Positions 22,609 to 33,323 of a stretch of DNA of 64,000 nt are shown one piece after another. The first letter of the stretch is position 1, and each line of letters begins with the position of its first letter. The notes under the pieces are model-generated. The model was given only the letters and a program-made list of their open reading frames with translations, was not told the origin of the DNA and made no database searches. The DNA lies in contig NW_026570282.1 in assembly GCF_019649055.1 (NCBI RefSeq), positions 372,001 to 436,000 on the forward strand, written 5' to 3'. The position numbers and the translations under genes were made by a program. Source of the DNA: Paramacrobiotus metropolitanus. Taxonomy: Eukaryota > Tardigrada > Eutardigrada > Parachela > Macrobiotidae.

Positions 22609-24155
22609 GCTGACGCTTCTTGCTTCCATGTGGGTGTCCAAAGAAATGACCAATAATTTCGATCAAAATGGGTTGCAAATCCGTGAACTACGTAAATAGC
22701 TAGTCTTTCCTATTCCGAGGAGGTTCGTCATGGGCTCAAACTATTACAGTTCTAAGCCTCGCCCAATGCCTTGTCACTTTGGGCAACAGAAAACCACTGG
22801 ATCCCTTTTGAAAAGTCAAAAATGGAAACAAAAGCTGACCAAGCACAGTGCACATAGGCTTGCTCTAGAATCTAGATGCTAGCGTCACCGCCGTCACGCA
22901 CCAGTATCTGTGCTCAAGAAACGTCAGTTTCTCAAGAGGACCATGAACTTCAAAACGTTCCAGATATGATAAACGTGCATGGGCGCACATATCACGGATC
23001 AGCCCGATATCAATGTACGGCGCATTAAAAGATAATCGGTGTAATGATAAGACAATTCACAATTGTCACTGAAAGTTTTAATAGGGTATCAGAATCACAA
23101 CCGATTCAGAAGCACCTTCACAGATTTTAACAGCATGGCTGCCAGACAACATCAGTGATAACACCGTAAAAGAATGAATGTGTAAAAGTGAAAATATTAA
23201 CAGTTAGTTATTAGTATTCAGAGTTATGAGAAAAAACACAATCTGGAAAATGGAGCGACATGAAAATTATGGTTCATCCAGTCAGCAAGAAAAGAACGGA
23301 GCATGACTGCATAATATTGTGATTAGTCAGTCGGGTGTCAGCGGTATATTCCTCACGGCTCGCAGTGACGTCATCGCGAATGCGTGACTGAAGTGAGAAA
23401 CGCGCTACCGCTTATCGAATCGTTTTTGTAACTCTACGCAGGGTGAGTTTTTGGATTCATCGAGATTTTTTTGCAGCGAAGGCTAACCTATAACGCGTGC
23501 ACACATTAACCATAATTATTATTATTTTCCAAAATATGTAATTGAATGTCTTGGTCTGGTGACTCTGGTTGACCCTTGGCGCGTTGCATGTTAAGGACAC
23601 AGATGAGCCAGATTTGAGATTTGGTGGTAGATCAAAATGACCAGAATACAAAAACCTAAGAATACCTAAGAATACCTGTCTGTATTCTGTAAGGACACGT
23701 TTTCTAATCTAAGACTATTTGTTTAATTTAGCTGATATAAAAATACTTATTAATCGTGTGAATTGATAACTGTTCGGTGGTCGGAAGTGATTTTGGGAGC
23801 CTGACCGGCGCGCGATTTGAATTAGCGGTTCACACTTTAGAACTCGTAGGTTACAGCATGAAGCAATGGAAGAAATCCCAGAAAACCGTAACCTTCTTTT
23901 CTAGTGACTTGATAAAGATTAACATTTACAAAATAAAAAACAAAAACAGCGTGGTCTGTCTGATTGTTGAGAGAAATTTTTGATACTACAGCACGGCAGT
24001 GCCTGTCATGCACTGCCGGTACCGCTTAAATACAATGTGTTGTAGGTGTTGTAACTTGTATCGTAGCATTTGTCGTGCACTACCTTTGGATGTGTGCCCT
24101 TACTTACAGTAACTTAATTAGCGTGTTTCAGTATCATTACAATTTACTTCCGTTT
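22609..24155. other. Intergenic, SLC26 copy B to fucosyltransferase
   Basis: About 1.5 kb with no convincing coding sequence. A palindromic CRE-type site TGACGTCA lies at 23366-23373 in a GC-richer patch (23320-23450) that could be a promoter, although the nearest recognised start is 760 bp away (SLC26 copy B, 22608). Confidence 0.4.
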
Positions 24156-27016
24156 TTATTCAGCGTACCACCTCGTGCACTGAGCTTTTTTGGACCACCA
24201 ATCAGAAAGATCTAGTGGGGTCTGTCTAATAAGGGTCCGATTGTGCAGTAATTCACATAATTTACACATATCAACATCAGCCGGATTAATAAAATTATTT
24301 GGCACTTTAGTAACAGCAGAATTGAATCTCCATTCAAAGAGTCTTTGGTACTGTTCAAAATCACCGGTCAGGTTTCGCAGGTATTCCGCCAATTTGGCTG
24401 GGCGCTTAAAATCACCACTGTCAATGAGGGAATTTTTTGGGAACATGGCTGAGTAGTTAGCACCTCCCATAACAATCGGTACTGTTCCAAAATTCAACGC
24501 TCGCATGGGCTTTTCGGTCACATAATCCAGACAATTACTGCAAATAACACCAGAAATCAAAAATGATTGATTAATCAGCAGTTCTTATTATGTATGTCTG
24601 CGAAAACGTTTGTACAATAATATGCTGTTCAGGCTTCCGGCAACCGATATAATCCATGAACGGCAATTATAGTACACAGTAGAATAACAGATGTGCGCAA
24701 CAATCATACTTACAACAACTTTTCGCTGGATTGTTTTATACGGTGCAGTCTTTACCTTGATTACTGCGCATACGACCTAAGAAAATAATAGCACAACTGC
24801 AGTGCTATTTTTTAGTGGAATGCCAACAAATTTGAACTTGTGTTAGAAACTGTTATTTCATTTGTTCGTGACTCGTGAGCACAATGGATGACGAGTTTAT
24901 GCAATTACGCAATATAAACGTACCAACTAATCACTTTTAAGTAATACGTACATGTAAAGGTAAAACACAATCTTGTAATCTTTACGATTGCATGAGTCCG
25001 GAAAAAAATAGTTTTATACGGGTAATACCGGGGGGCTGAACAAAATGGCCGTCTGTTTTGTCATGGTACGCTGGATCCGTCCAACACTGAATTGACTTTA
25101 TCCTAGTTTCATTCGATAGAGCAATGCTTTTAACATAAAAAAGTTAAGTTAAGTCAAAAATTTCCATAAGGCTGAAATTTTTTATGAATTGTTTTGTAAA
25201 ACTGGCTGGGTTTGGATGATGTCCTGGAAGCGAAAATTTGAAATTACCCGTTTCTAAATTAAAAATTCTTGCTATTCAACTAACAACATTAATGTAGCTT
25301 GTTTACTATTTCTGGTAGAGAGGTTGTTTCTCGTTTTTTTACTGTAAGGAACTGCAGTATTCTAGCAACCGTGCTTGGCCAGTGCGCTGAAGAACAGAGA
25401 CTTTGCACGAGTAATTCTCGTGAAACCGGCAAATAAAGTTTTGAGAGCAAATTTCTAACGTTCTACATGTAAAAGCTTACCCGATTCAATTTTGTTTCAG
25501 AAATGTGTCAGCTACATTTTAAAGTTAAATCTGCATTTTTTTGTGCAACCTGTCACGCAGCCAAAAATTGTAACCGAAAATACTCGAAAATACCAAATAA
25601 AAAACCGGCATTTTTCGAAAAAGTCACAATGAGTCTTGACTGCATAACTCGTTCAGCGTATGCAGCATGGCCACAACTTTTTTTCTATTGAAAGAAAACG
25701 TATTTTGCTAAATGAAACAGTTAAAAATATTCAAAAAGTCCGTAAGGGGAAGAAATGGCACAAGATTTTATGTTTTGCGAGCTGGGACACGAAAAATTTG
25801 CAGACAGTTTCATTTGGCATCATTGCAAACGAAAACGGCTTAATTTTTTCAAAAACTTTGTTTTAGGTTTTGTGGCTAATAAAATTCTCTATCGAATGAG
25901 CCTAAACAGTTTACGGTGCGACAAAGGGTCTGCGAAAAACAAACGAAAACAGGAGACGGCCATTTTGTTCAGCCATCCGGTAGAATCACAACTAAATTTG
26001 TAACTTTACATTGCATAGGCGAAAAAGCAGCTTCCCTTTGTTGCTTCCTATAAGTGGTGCAACCAAAGTGCTACGTATGCTGAAATGCCATATGCACTGT
26101 GCTACTAATTTTGCTAACTTTGGATCAGATAATTCTCATACCTGTTTTCAAAGGCTAGGTAAAATTTGTATTTCGCGATGATCTTCTGTTCACATTGTTT
26201 GTCTCCTTTTTGGCACGACGCCTTTCCGCACTTCCCGAAGACATCTACAGGAAAATGCTTCTCCAGTTCGGTAACATAATCCTCTCGGTGGTTTGGCGTA
26301 TGACAGTTGGAAGAGAAAAACACCGACCGGTTAAGCTTTTTCTGGAGGAACTCATTGGCTTTTGACCGGTCCACCCATGACTGCACCGCCCAGTTATCAA
26401 AGTACAATGCCGAAAATATATCCGAATCCAATCGATACGTCCATGTGAGATTGAAAAAGTCACGGAGCGCAGGTTTTTTCAGATCTAGCAGCGTATGCGG
26501 AGGAGATTCCATAAGGAAAAAAACGTACAACTGTTCCGGTGTGCGATGCGGCGGTAGATCATCCTCATGGAAATCCCGGATGTGAAAAATCACAGCAGCA
26601 CTCTGCGACAAGTAGCGCCGGTCATCGGTGGCGAAGCACTTATTCCGACATGCCTCCATCCTGTCATGCAAGTATGGCATATCCTCACCAAAGAATTTTG
26701 TCCAAAACAAAATAATGGGCCGTCCGCTTACATTTGGGGGCGAAGCATCAAAAGCAAAGGAGAAAACGTTGCTGATGCGATTGTCGCTAAACGGCAGCGA
26801 TCCACTTTGTAGATAAAACGCAAATATCAGAAGCGTTATAACAACGATAATCGCTGGTGGACCATAGTAACGACAGTAATAATTATCGTGCCGCTTATGC
26901 ATTGTGGTTTTTGGTTTCGCGGTTAGCGGCTGATAACCGTTGTTGTTTGGCGGTGGATCGTTTTCCGCATCGTCGGTGTCAGACACTTCGATTATGTTCT
27001 CCATATGTATGTCCAT
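24156..27016 (-). CDS. GT10 alpha-1,3-fucosyltransferase, Golgi type II membrane protein
   Basis: Two exons, 27016-26142 and 24537-24156, give 418 residues. A short cytosolic tail is followed by one membrane anchor near residues 50-72 (PPAIIVVITLLIFAFYLQSG), a stem, and a GT10 catalytic domain. Motifs: FHIRDFHEDDLP, FFLMESPPHTLLDL, FNLTWTYRLDSDI, and across the splice junction the donor-binding signature FENSNCLDYVTEKPMRALNF followed by GTVPIVMGGANYSAMFP. These enzymes transfer fucose from GDP-fucose to GlcNAc on N-glycans or Lewis-type antennae. The junction splits the Ser codon (AG|T) inside FENS. The acceptor specificity (core versus antenna) cannot be decided from this sequence. The 1.6-kb intron contains a terminal-inverted-repeat element. 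Confidence 0.9.
25026..25982. mobile_element. 957-bp terminal-inverted-repeat element in the fucosyltransferase intron
   Basis: The ends are 29-bp inverted repeats matching at 27 of 29 positions: 25026-25054 starts TACCGG and runs into GGCTGAACAAAATGGCCGTC; 25954-25982 is its reverse complement with two changes. Weaker inverted similarity continues inward (TTCATTCGATAGAG on the left, CTCATTCGATAGAG on the right after reverse-complementing). No transposase ORF is seen inside, so it is a non-autonomous DNA element or foldback. No clear target duplication was found. Confidence 0.65.
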
Positions 27017-27205
27017 AATATATAGTAGGAGAAATCACTTTTCCCAAGAATGAAAGACTTCAGGATTTTATAGGTATCCATAGCGAAAAACTGAAAATTT
27101 TCAAATAAATCAGAATTCTGAAATCCATGGTAATTTGTTCACAGTTACAGCCGTTCGCATAATCATTTGGGCATCAGTGGATACTGCTTCGGCACCTCAC
27201 CACGG

Positions 27206-27403
27206 TCAGGTGCGGCATCTAATGGCGGTGCTGGCTTCGCACAAGAATTCACCGACTGGGACGTTCCAAAATCCAAAGTCCTTTCGATGGCTATCAGTGT
27301 GCAGCCGTCGCCTGACTTTCCTTCATCGTTCGCAATCTTACCCAGACGATAGCGTCAAAGGTCCACCGACTTCCATCCCCATGAATGAGAGCCCAAAATG
27401 AAC
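27206..27403 (-). pseudogene. Decayed C-type lectin-like domain
   Basis: Reading the minus strand from 27403, three consecutive frames give pieces in the order of a C-type lectin domain: FWALIHGDGSRWTFDA (compare the usual FWIGL..DG..W.W), then after a one-base shift ANDEGKSGDGCTLIAI (compare EPNDEG..GE.C), then after another shift FGFWNVPVGEFLCEAS (compare WNDVPC....FLCE). No single GT-AG intron scheme I tried keeps all three in frame, so at least two frameshifts are needed. I read it as a pseudogene. A tiny-intron gene is a less likely alternative. Confidence 0.5.
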
Positions 27404-27458
27404 TTTACAATTCAAATCAAAAGGCCGCCACAATTATAAGGAAACTGTGGAACCGCAG

Positions 27459-27874
27459 TTAATTAACGTAATACTTATTCACTAGCACTGCAAGCATGTT
27501 TTTCGTAGTATTTGTATTTCGCCTACACAAGCGAAAAACAGTGGCCGTACACTGGAGCTTGCATGGTGCTCGAGATGCCTGGCACAAGCAAACGATTGGT
27601 TTAGTTTGAACTGAAAAATCAGCGATATCGTTAAACATATTTTCAGCTCGATCGATTTACGTACCAATAAAGCACTGGTGGGCATGCTGGAGAGTGCAGC
27701 AACTGTAATGGTAAGTACAGTAGGTGGAGACATCAATTTTGCCGGTTTGAGTATTGCACCACTTCCATAATACCGTATCTGTACGTAAGGAATAACGAAT
27801 GTAGTTTGCAGCGATCTGCTGATCCGCGGTTGCGTGAGATAGCCGATGGGCCAGTGTTTTCAAATTCAACAGTT
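27459..27874 (-). CDS. Two exons of an unidentified Cys-rich gene (possible lectin relative)
   Basis: Exon 27874-27665 follows an ATTAATAG acceptor and reads LNLKTLAHRLSHATADQQIA, later LWKWCNTQTGKIDVSTYC, with a Cys-rich end (YHYSCCTLQHAHQC) and a GTACGT donor. Exon 27610-27459 continues in phase (TKPIVCLCQASRAP) to a TAA. The codon pattern looks coding, but no upstream start exon was found and the family is not recognised. It sits immediately upstream of the C-type lectin relic on the same strand, and its first part (AHRLSHATADQQ) could be the front of a lectin domain. The whole locus may therefore be one decaying gene. Confidence 0.35.
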
Positions 27875-29264
27875 CTATTAATACATATACTCGTTCGTAA
27901 ATCGTATATATATACTTCGATAGAAGTATTAATTTTTATTCGCTCTGATCTGCTTGTTAATGTTTTGTAATGAGTGTATTGCTGCTGCTGGTAGTGACAA
28001 ATGTGGCTGGCAAATTAGTCAAATTAAAAATTTGTATATTTGAAATAGTAATACATATAAAAAAAAATATAAACTGAGATAATGCACCGATTGGTTCAAG
28101 GACAGACCAGAGACTTTCGTTTTGAGAACATTATTATACTGAAGAAATACAGTACTGTAAAGTGTAACACGTTGGCACGGTGCCCTGCTACATATTGACA
28201 TGTACAAATTAACAGAAAGGAATTATTAAAGTGCAGATGCGCTTAATTATATACATATTATAAAGTCGTTGAAATTACACAGTAATTAGCATGTTTATCG
28301 CAAAAAAGAAACATAACGTCTGACTGTACAATATGTCGTTCTTATCGGAAGCAAAATATCCCCCTTCCACTGAAAATGGTAGCTTTTAAATATATAGCCA
28401 TGCTACGGTTTTCGTCCACGTAAGGTCGGTTATGATCAGAAACCGAAAAGCCACAAATAAAAGAAAGTGTCAAGATCTCGGAACAAAAGAGAAAAAACGA
28501 GGACAGTCGAAAAATGCTCTTTATAGACTTTAGGAAGCTTTTTGCAGCAACAATAACTTGTTTGCTATATTTCCAGTTTTTAACATTGAAACACGTTAAT
28601 TTACCTGTACTTTATCGTAAACAGTTGTTTTAACGTTCATGTTTATAGTTCATTGTCACAGTGTTTGAATGATTTTCTGCACCGAGTAACGCCAGAGTGC
28701 CCACGATACTTATACACGTCTAATGTCGAAAACGCTACCGGCAATCAAGACACTTTTCCATTCTTCGGCTATACCGCAGTACAGTTCTATCATTTTTCTA
28801 GTACTGCTCATGATTACTGTATATATTGTATTGTATGAGCAGTATCTAAAGGTACTGTACAATACCACTTCTACAGAATTACCTCTCTGAAGTCTGAACT
28901 ATTCTTAACGCGAAAAGAAGATTGCGTTAATGAATCTGCCGACTTCCATTATTATTTTCACATCATGTAAAGCCCCTTCTCCATCAGCACAATACCGGTA
29001 CCGGTTATCTTGACCGATCAATAAATGCTACATTTGTAAAACCGAAGTTGGCTTCTTTTTACTAACGCCGGCTTATCATTTTGATGATTCCATGGTGTGA
29101 TCTACCAATGGAACATAGCTGTAAAAGAATAGAAGGTATGTTGTTCCTTTCACGCAGGCCCAAAATTTATTGCATTTTAAATTCTTTCGCTTGTGAAAAC
29201 CAAAACGGATCGTCCGTCCATCAATTGTAACGTTGTTGAGATCGCTTCCGATGGAAAACCGCAG
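27875..29264. other. Intergenic, lectin relic to LRR-ZP gene
   Basis: About 1.4 kb, AT-rich, no gene called. A plus-strand stretch at 28653-28838 is open and contains CLNDFLHRVTPECPR but has no neighbours to splice to. The promoter of the LRR-ZP gene is expected near 29100-29200. Confidence 0.35.
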
Positions 29265-32200
29265 ATGGAAACAGCATCGCAGCTCCGATGGCGGTTTTCC
29301 CTACTGTGCGTGACCTTTTTGTTTTGTCTGGCTTTGTACACTCTGGCGGGACCGGTTGGTCCCTATGGTCGCTGTCCGGAAAGTAATCAGTCCCAACAGG
29401 TGAACGACCGTTGCCGATTACGTCGGTTTGTGGCACCGCGCGATAATAACGCGCTCTTACAGTGCGCATCGGCGACATCGTTTGACATACGTGATGCATT
29501 AGTGCGGTATGCTTATCAGAAGTGTCAATTTGTGCTATTTTTGGACATTGTGTCCTTCATCGGCAATGAAACCCTGGATTTAGCGGAAGACACATTTGAC
29601 TCCATTCCAACTATTACCACACATTTGCAGTTGTGGGGATTAACATGGATTATACCGAAAAACTGGAATGAATTAACACCGTTTGTAGTAACGAATATGA
29701 TCAGACAACTACACCTTGTCAACATGAAATTTGTGCCCCCGGATAACACTTTGCCGTTCGATTTATTCAAAGGATTAGATCAGGTACATCATTAACTTCT
29801 CGTAGGTATATAAATTTCATATGCGGCTCTGAACTTATACGAGTACGTAACACATGTGCGAGTTCACGGCTGCAGAAGGTAGTTTAGGTATTTAAATATA
29901 AAATTACAAATACCAGCACATGCAAATCGATGTTATGCAAATCGTTGTAGGTAGATAGGCTACATTCGAATGGGACTCGTTAATTAATTGCAAAAGAGCC
30001 ATAAAATCTTTTCTGCTTTATTTGCTTACTGCTGCTTTATCTGCTGCTTTATTTGTTTCTGCATGATTTATTTTTCGGTAGTTAATATTAATACTGTTAC
30101 ATACTTCATCTGTTTGAGCGTTGTTTCATTTAATTTGCCGCTCAGGCAGATAACAAGATCCGATTTAGAGTTTAGATATGTATAATATTCAAAAGATTTA
30201 TATTGTCGGTTTCGAGCGTGTAAAATGGTAATAGTTCACCATACAAATTCTTTAAAATAGCGTCGACCTGACAGACTTGCAAAAAAGCGTCGGTAATTTT
30301 CCCTTGATATACCCTGTACTTCTATGACTGATCTCTGTAAATACGCAAAGCGCATGAACATATTTATATGCAAATTTGAGCGGCGAATTTGGTGAGGTTA
30401 TAACATCCGCTTTATCGATTTAGGTGGAGCGTGTTGCTATATTTCATACGGAGTTACCCCTTGTCGAAGAAGGGTTTTTTGACGTTCTTCCGAAACTTGG
30501 CTGCCTTAAATTGTTCAACATTTCCATTCCATGTTTATGCTCCATGAAGTGGTTCCATGACTGGATTGTAACTAATCAGTTTACCATGATTTTCAATGGT
30601 GACCCGGTAAGATTCTAATACTTTGAACCTTTGTTGTTTTTGCATATTTTACTTTTCTGTATCCTAATTCGGTGGGCGACCAAATCTGAATGTTACTGAG
30701 CAGTGAACATACCTAAACCGAAACGAAGTACTGTCTCTCGTTCTGGGGTTGGCTCTTGCCGCTTATGATTATAATTTTCTAGATTATTGAATGAAACTGT
30801 ATGTACCATAGGCGCTATACCGCACCGGATAACGTAATCATCTAAATTTAGCGAGCACATTAAATGGGAAGAGGTGTTAATTTTTTCCTTTCTTATGTAA
30901 GGATTGCGGCATTTATAACACCAACTGCTATGGAAATGGTTTGGATGGCGTGTGGATTTTAAGTCCTGATGTGGACACCGAATTAAACAAGTGTACAACA
31001 GCGACGAAACTCTCACCAAAAAGTATCTCCTTGAAACTACGTAATTTTGATAATGGCACCGACGAAGAACTGCAACAAATGCTACAGGACGGTAGCGAAT
31101 TATGGATGGTCAATGGTCAAGCGTCACTACCCAATGGAAGCGCTCCCACTCAGGAAGGTCGCACCATGATTCCACCAGAACGCCGCACTGACATTCAGAC
31201 ACTGGATCCCATCAGTCTGGAGTGCAAACCCGAAGGATTCCGGGTAATGATTCCCTTGCAAACCTCCCCGGTAACGAAAGCGGAATTCTGGAATTTTGGT
31301 AATGTCACCAAGTGCACCAGCGAAGGAAACATGGAGAGCAGTGAACGCATGCTGGTGCTGACGACAAATTACACGTCCTGTGGCACGGTATTGACGGATG
31401 ACGAAGAACGCCTGACCTTTCAGAATGTGATTGTCGTAGAACACCCTGCTGCCGACGACAACAACGATGTGCTAATTGAACGTGTGACCTTTTCCATGAT
31501 ACCGATTGTCTGTGTATTTATGCGCACCGAGCAGTTCTCCTTTCTACAGACATCGGATCTGCAGCCGGCGAATGTCCGCCGCATGAAAGATCCCCTCAGT
31601 GGTGTCAATACGGCCAAAGTGAAGTGAGTCACAGTGTTATTAACTATGCAGTCAAGATGTCGGCGTGTGTGATAATTAAAGTGTGATAACTGTCAACTGT
31701 TATATCCATGAAGCGTGAAGATAAATTAGAGGTTAATATGCGTTTTATTTTTTTCGTAGGATCGAAATCGTCAATGCAGTGGCTTCCGCCCTGAATAACA
31801 TCTTCTCTTTCGATATTTTTGCGGAAGCGATTGCCGATCCGCGATTGTCTCTGATGGTAGAAACCCTCTACGCCACCCCCACAAACAACAGTGCTGATGT
31901 CAAGCGATATGACATTATTGTTGACGGGTGAGAAATTAATGATTTATTTATACGGTTAAAAACCCCTAACCCCTAGGAATTAGCGCAGAGATAAATAATA
32001 GTTTGTATTGACTAGACTATTACCTAGTGCCGAAGAGATTAAAGTTATTTGCTATTGCAAAACAATTTAATTGCTAGACAATCGGTGGTTATTATATGAA
32101 ACATATGGTTTCTCCTGCCGTTAGTTATTTTGTAGGAAACAACGCACTGATTTTTGTGCAAACACTAGCAGTTTAACCCAACTTATTATCGCATAAAATA

Positions 32201-33032
32201 CAGCAAAACCGTTTTGGAAATTTAAGTCGATGTTGATTTTCATAAATCTTGCGATAACATTTAGTAAACTTGCCTTATTAATGTTAATTGGCAAACTGCA
32301 ACCATAAACTTAAATACACAAATATCTGTAGTCTTGTTCTTGTAGTTGGTGAGGGTCCTTTTTAACTATGGTTAATCTGAATCATTTTAATTAGTCTCTA
32401 TTTGCGCAGGTACTCGTATTCTGATATGTAAGCGCAATGGCTTTTGCAAAATAAAAATCATATTAGAGACATCAGGTTACAATTTCCATTCAGAATCGCC
32501 GCACTAGCAGGAAGTCACCAAACGAGTATTTGCAGATTTCTTGGAGCTGCAGTAACTCTAAAACTTATTATGCGCAAAACCACAAACAGCCCACATAACA
32601 ATTTTTCTACGATAACAACAGAGTGAGCCGACAAATAGACTTTTTTATCTATGTTTTTTTAGTTGTCCAAAAGACGGCACACTGCAGTCCACGCCTCTAA
32701 TTGACGGCAAGGTCGGTTTCCGGTTTACGATGACGCCTTTCAAATTCCGCGGCAACGCTACCAACGATGTCTACCTACACGGTCATGCCATTCTGTGCAA
32801 CAACTTCAGTGAGAAATGCGAATTTGATTGCACCTCCAAGGCACAGCCAAGTAAGTACTTTAATTACTAATACACTTATGATGTCAACAATCATTACAAC
32901 TTCGACACGGCGCACCGCCTTTGTTTTGTCTTTTCAGGAATGATGCCGTCTCAACGTTCACTCAATGACATTGATTTCGATGTGGTCAGATACTCGAAGA
33001 CGTCCGTTCTGCGAGCCGCGGAAATGATCTGA
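29265..33032 (+). CDS. Secreted leucine-rich-repeat plus ZP-domain protein
   Basis: Six exons (29265-29783, 30424-30606, 30902-31623, 31760-31927, 32663-32850, 32938-33032) give 624 residues. An N-terminal hydrophobic segment (FSLLCVTFLFCLALYTLAG) is a signal peptide or anchor. Residues ~75-190 look like degenerate leucine-rich repeats ending in a cap with CLCSMKWFHDWI. From ~290 onward is a ZP polymerisation domain: SLECKPEGFRVMIPL, GNVTKCTSEGN, YTSCGTVLTDDEERLTF, PIVCVF, then CPKDGTLQS and ILCNNFSEKCEFDCTSK, with about eight conserved-type cysteines. No C-terminal membrane helix or obvious furin site follows; the chain ends SVLRAAEMI. ZP modules form extracellular filaments in cuticle, tectorial or egg matrices. 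The start is the first ATG (29265); the frame is open 72 bases further 5' from a GTG. Every splice junction preserves phase. Confidence 0.8.
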
Positions 33033-33323
33033 GGAAATTCCCTCAGAAATTCGATGCCAAACTGTTCCTTATGCCAACTGTGATAGATCGTTTTATTCTG
33101 TGATAAGTAAACAAAACATTCATCTCCATACCCGATTTTGTAAGTCGCTACGGAAAACTGAAACACACGCTTTGTAAACAAAATACAATCAATAAACACG
33201 ATCAATAATGGGAACTGAAGTGGCTTAACTGCTTAAGCAAGTTTTGCCGTTCACAAAAAACGAAAGATTTCGATCAAATATCAAAAATCTGTGCCAACTA
33301 CAAACGAGACCAGTCTGGGCAGT

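Noticed and set aside
23366-23373. TGACGTCA as a CREB-type promoter element
   Set aside because: A single 8-bp site 760 bp from the nearest gene start is not enough to call a regulatory element.
24190-24456. 88-codon plus ORF
   Set aside because: Antisense shadow of the second fucosyltransferase exon.
25503-26003. Plus-strand ORFs inside the fucosyltransferase intron
   Set aside because: Lys/Phe-rich low-complexity translations within the inverted-repeat element, with no domain or consistent splice sites.
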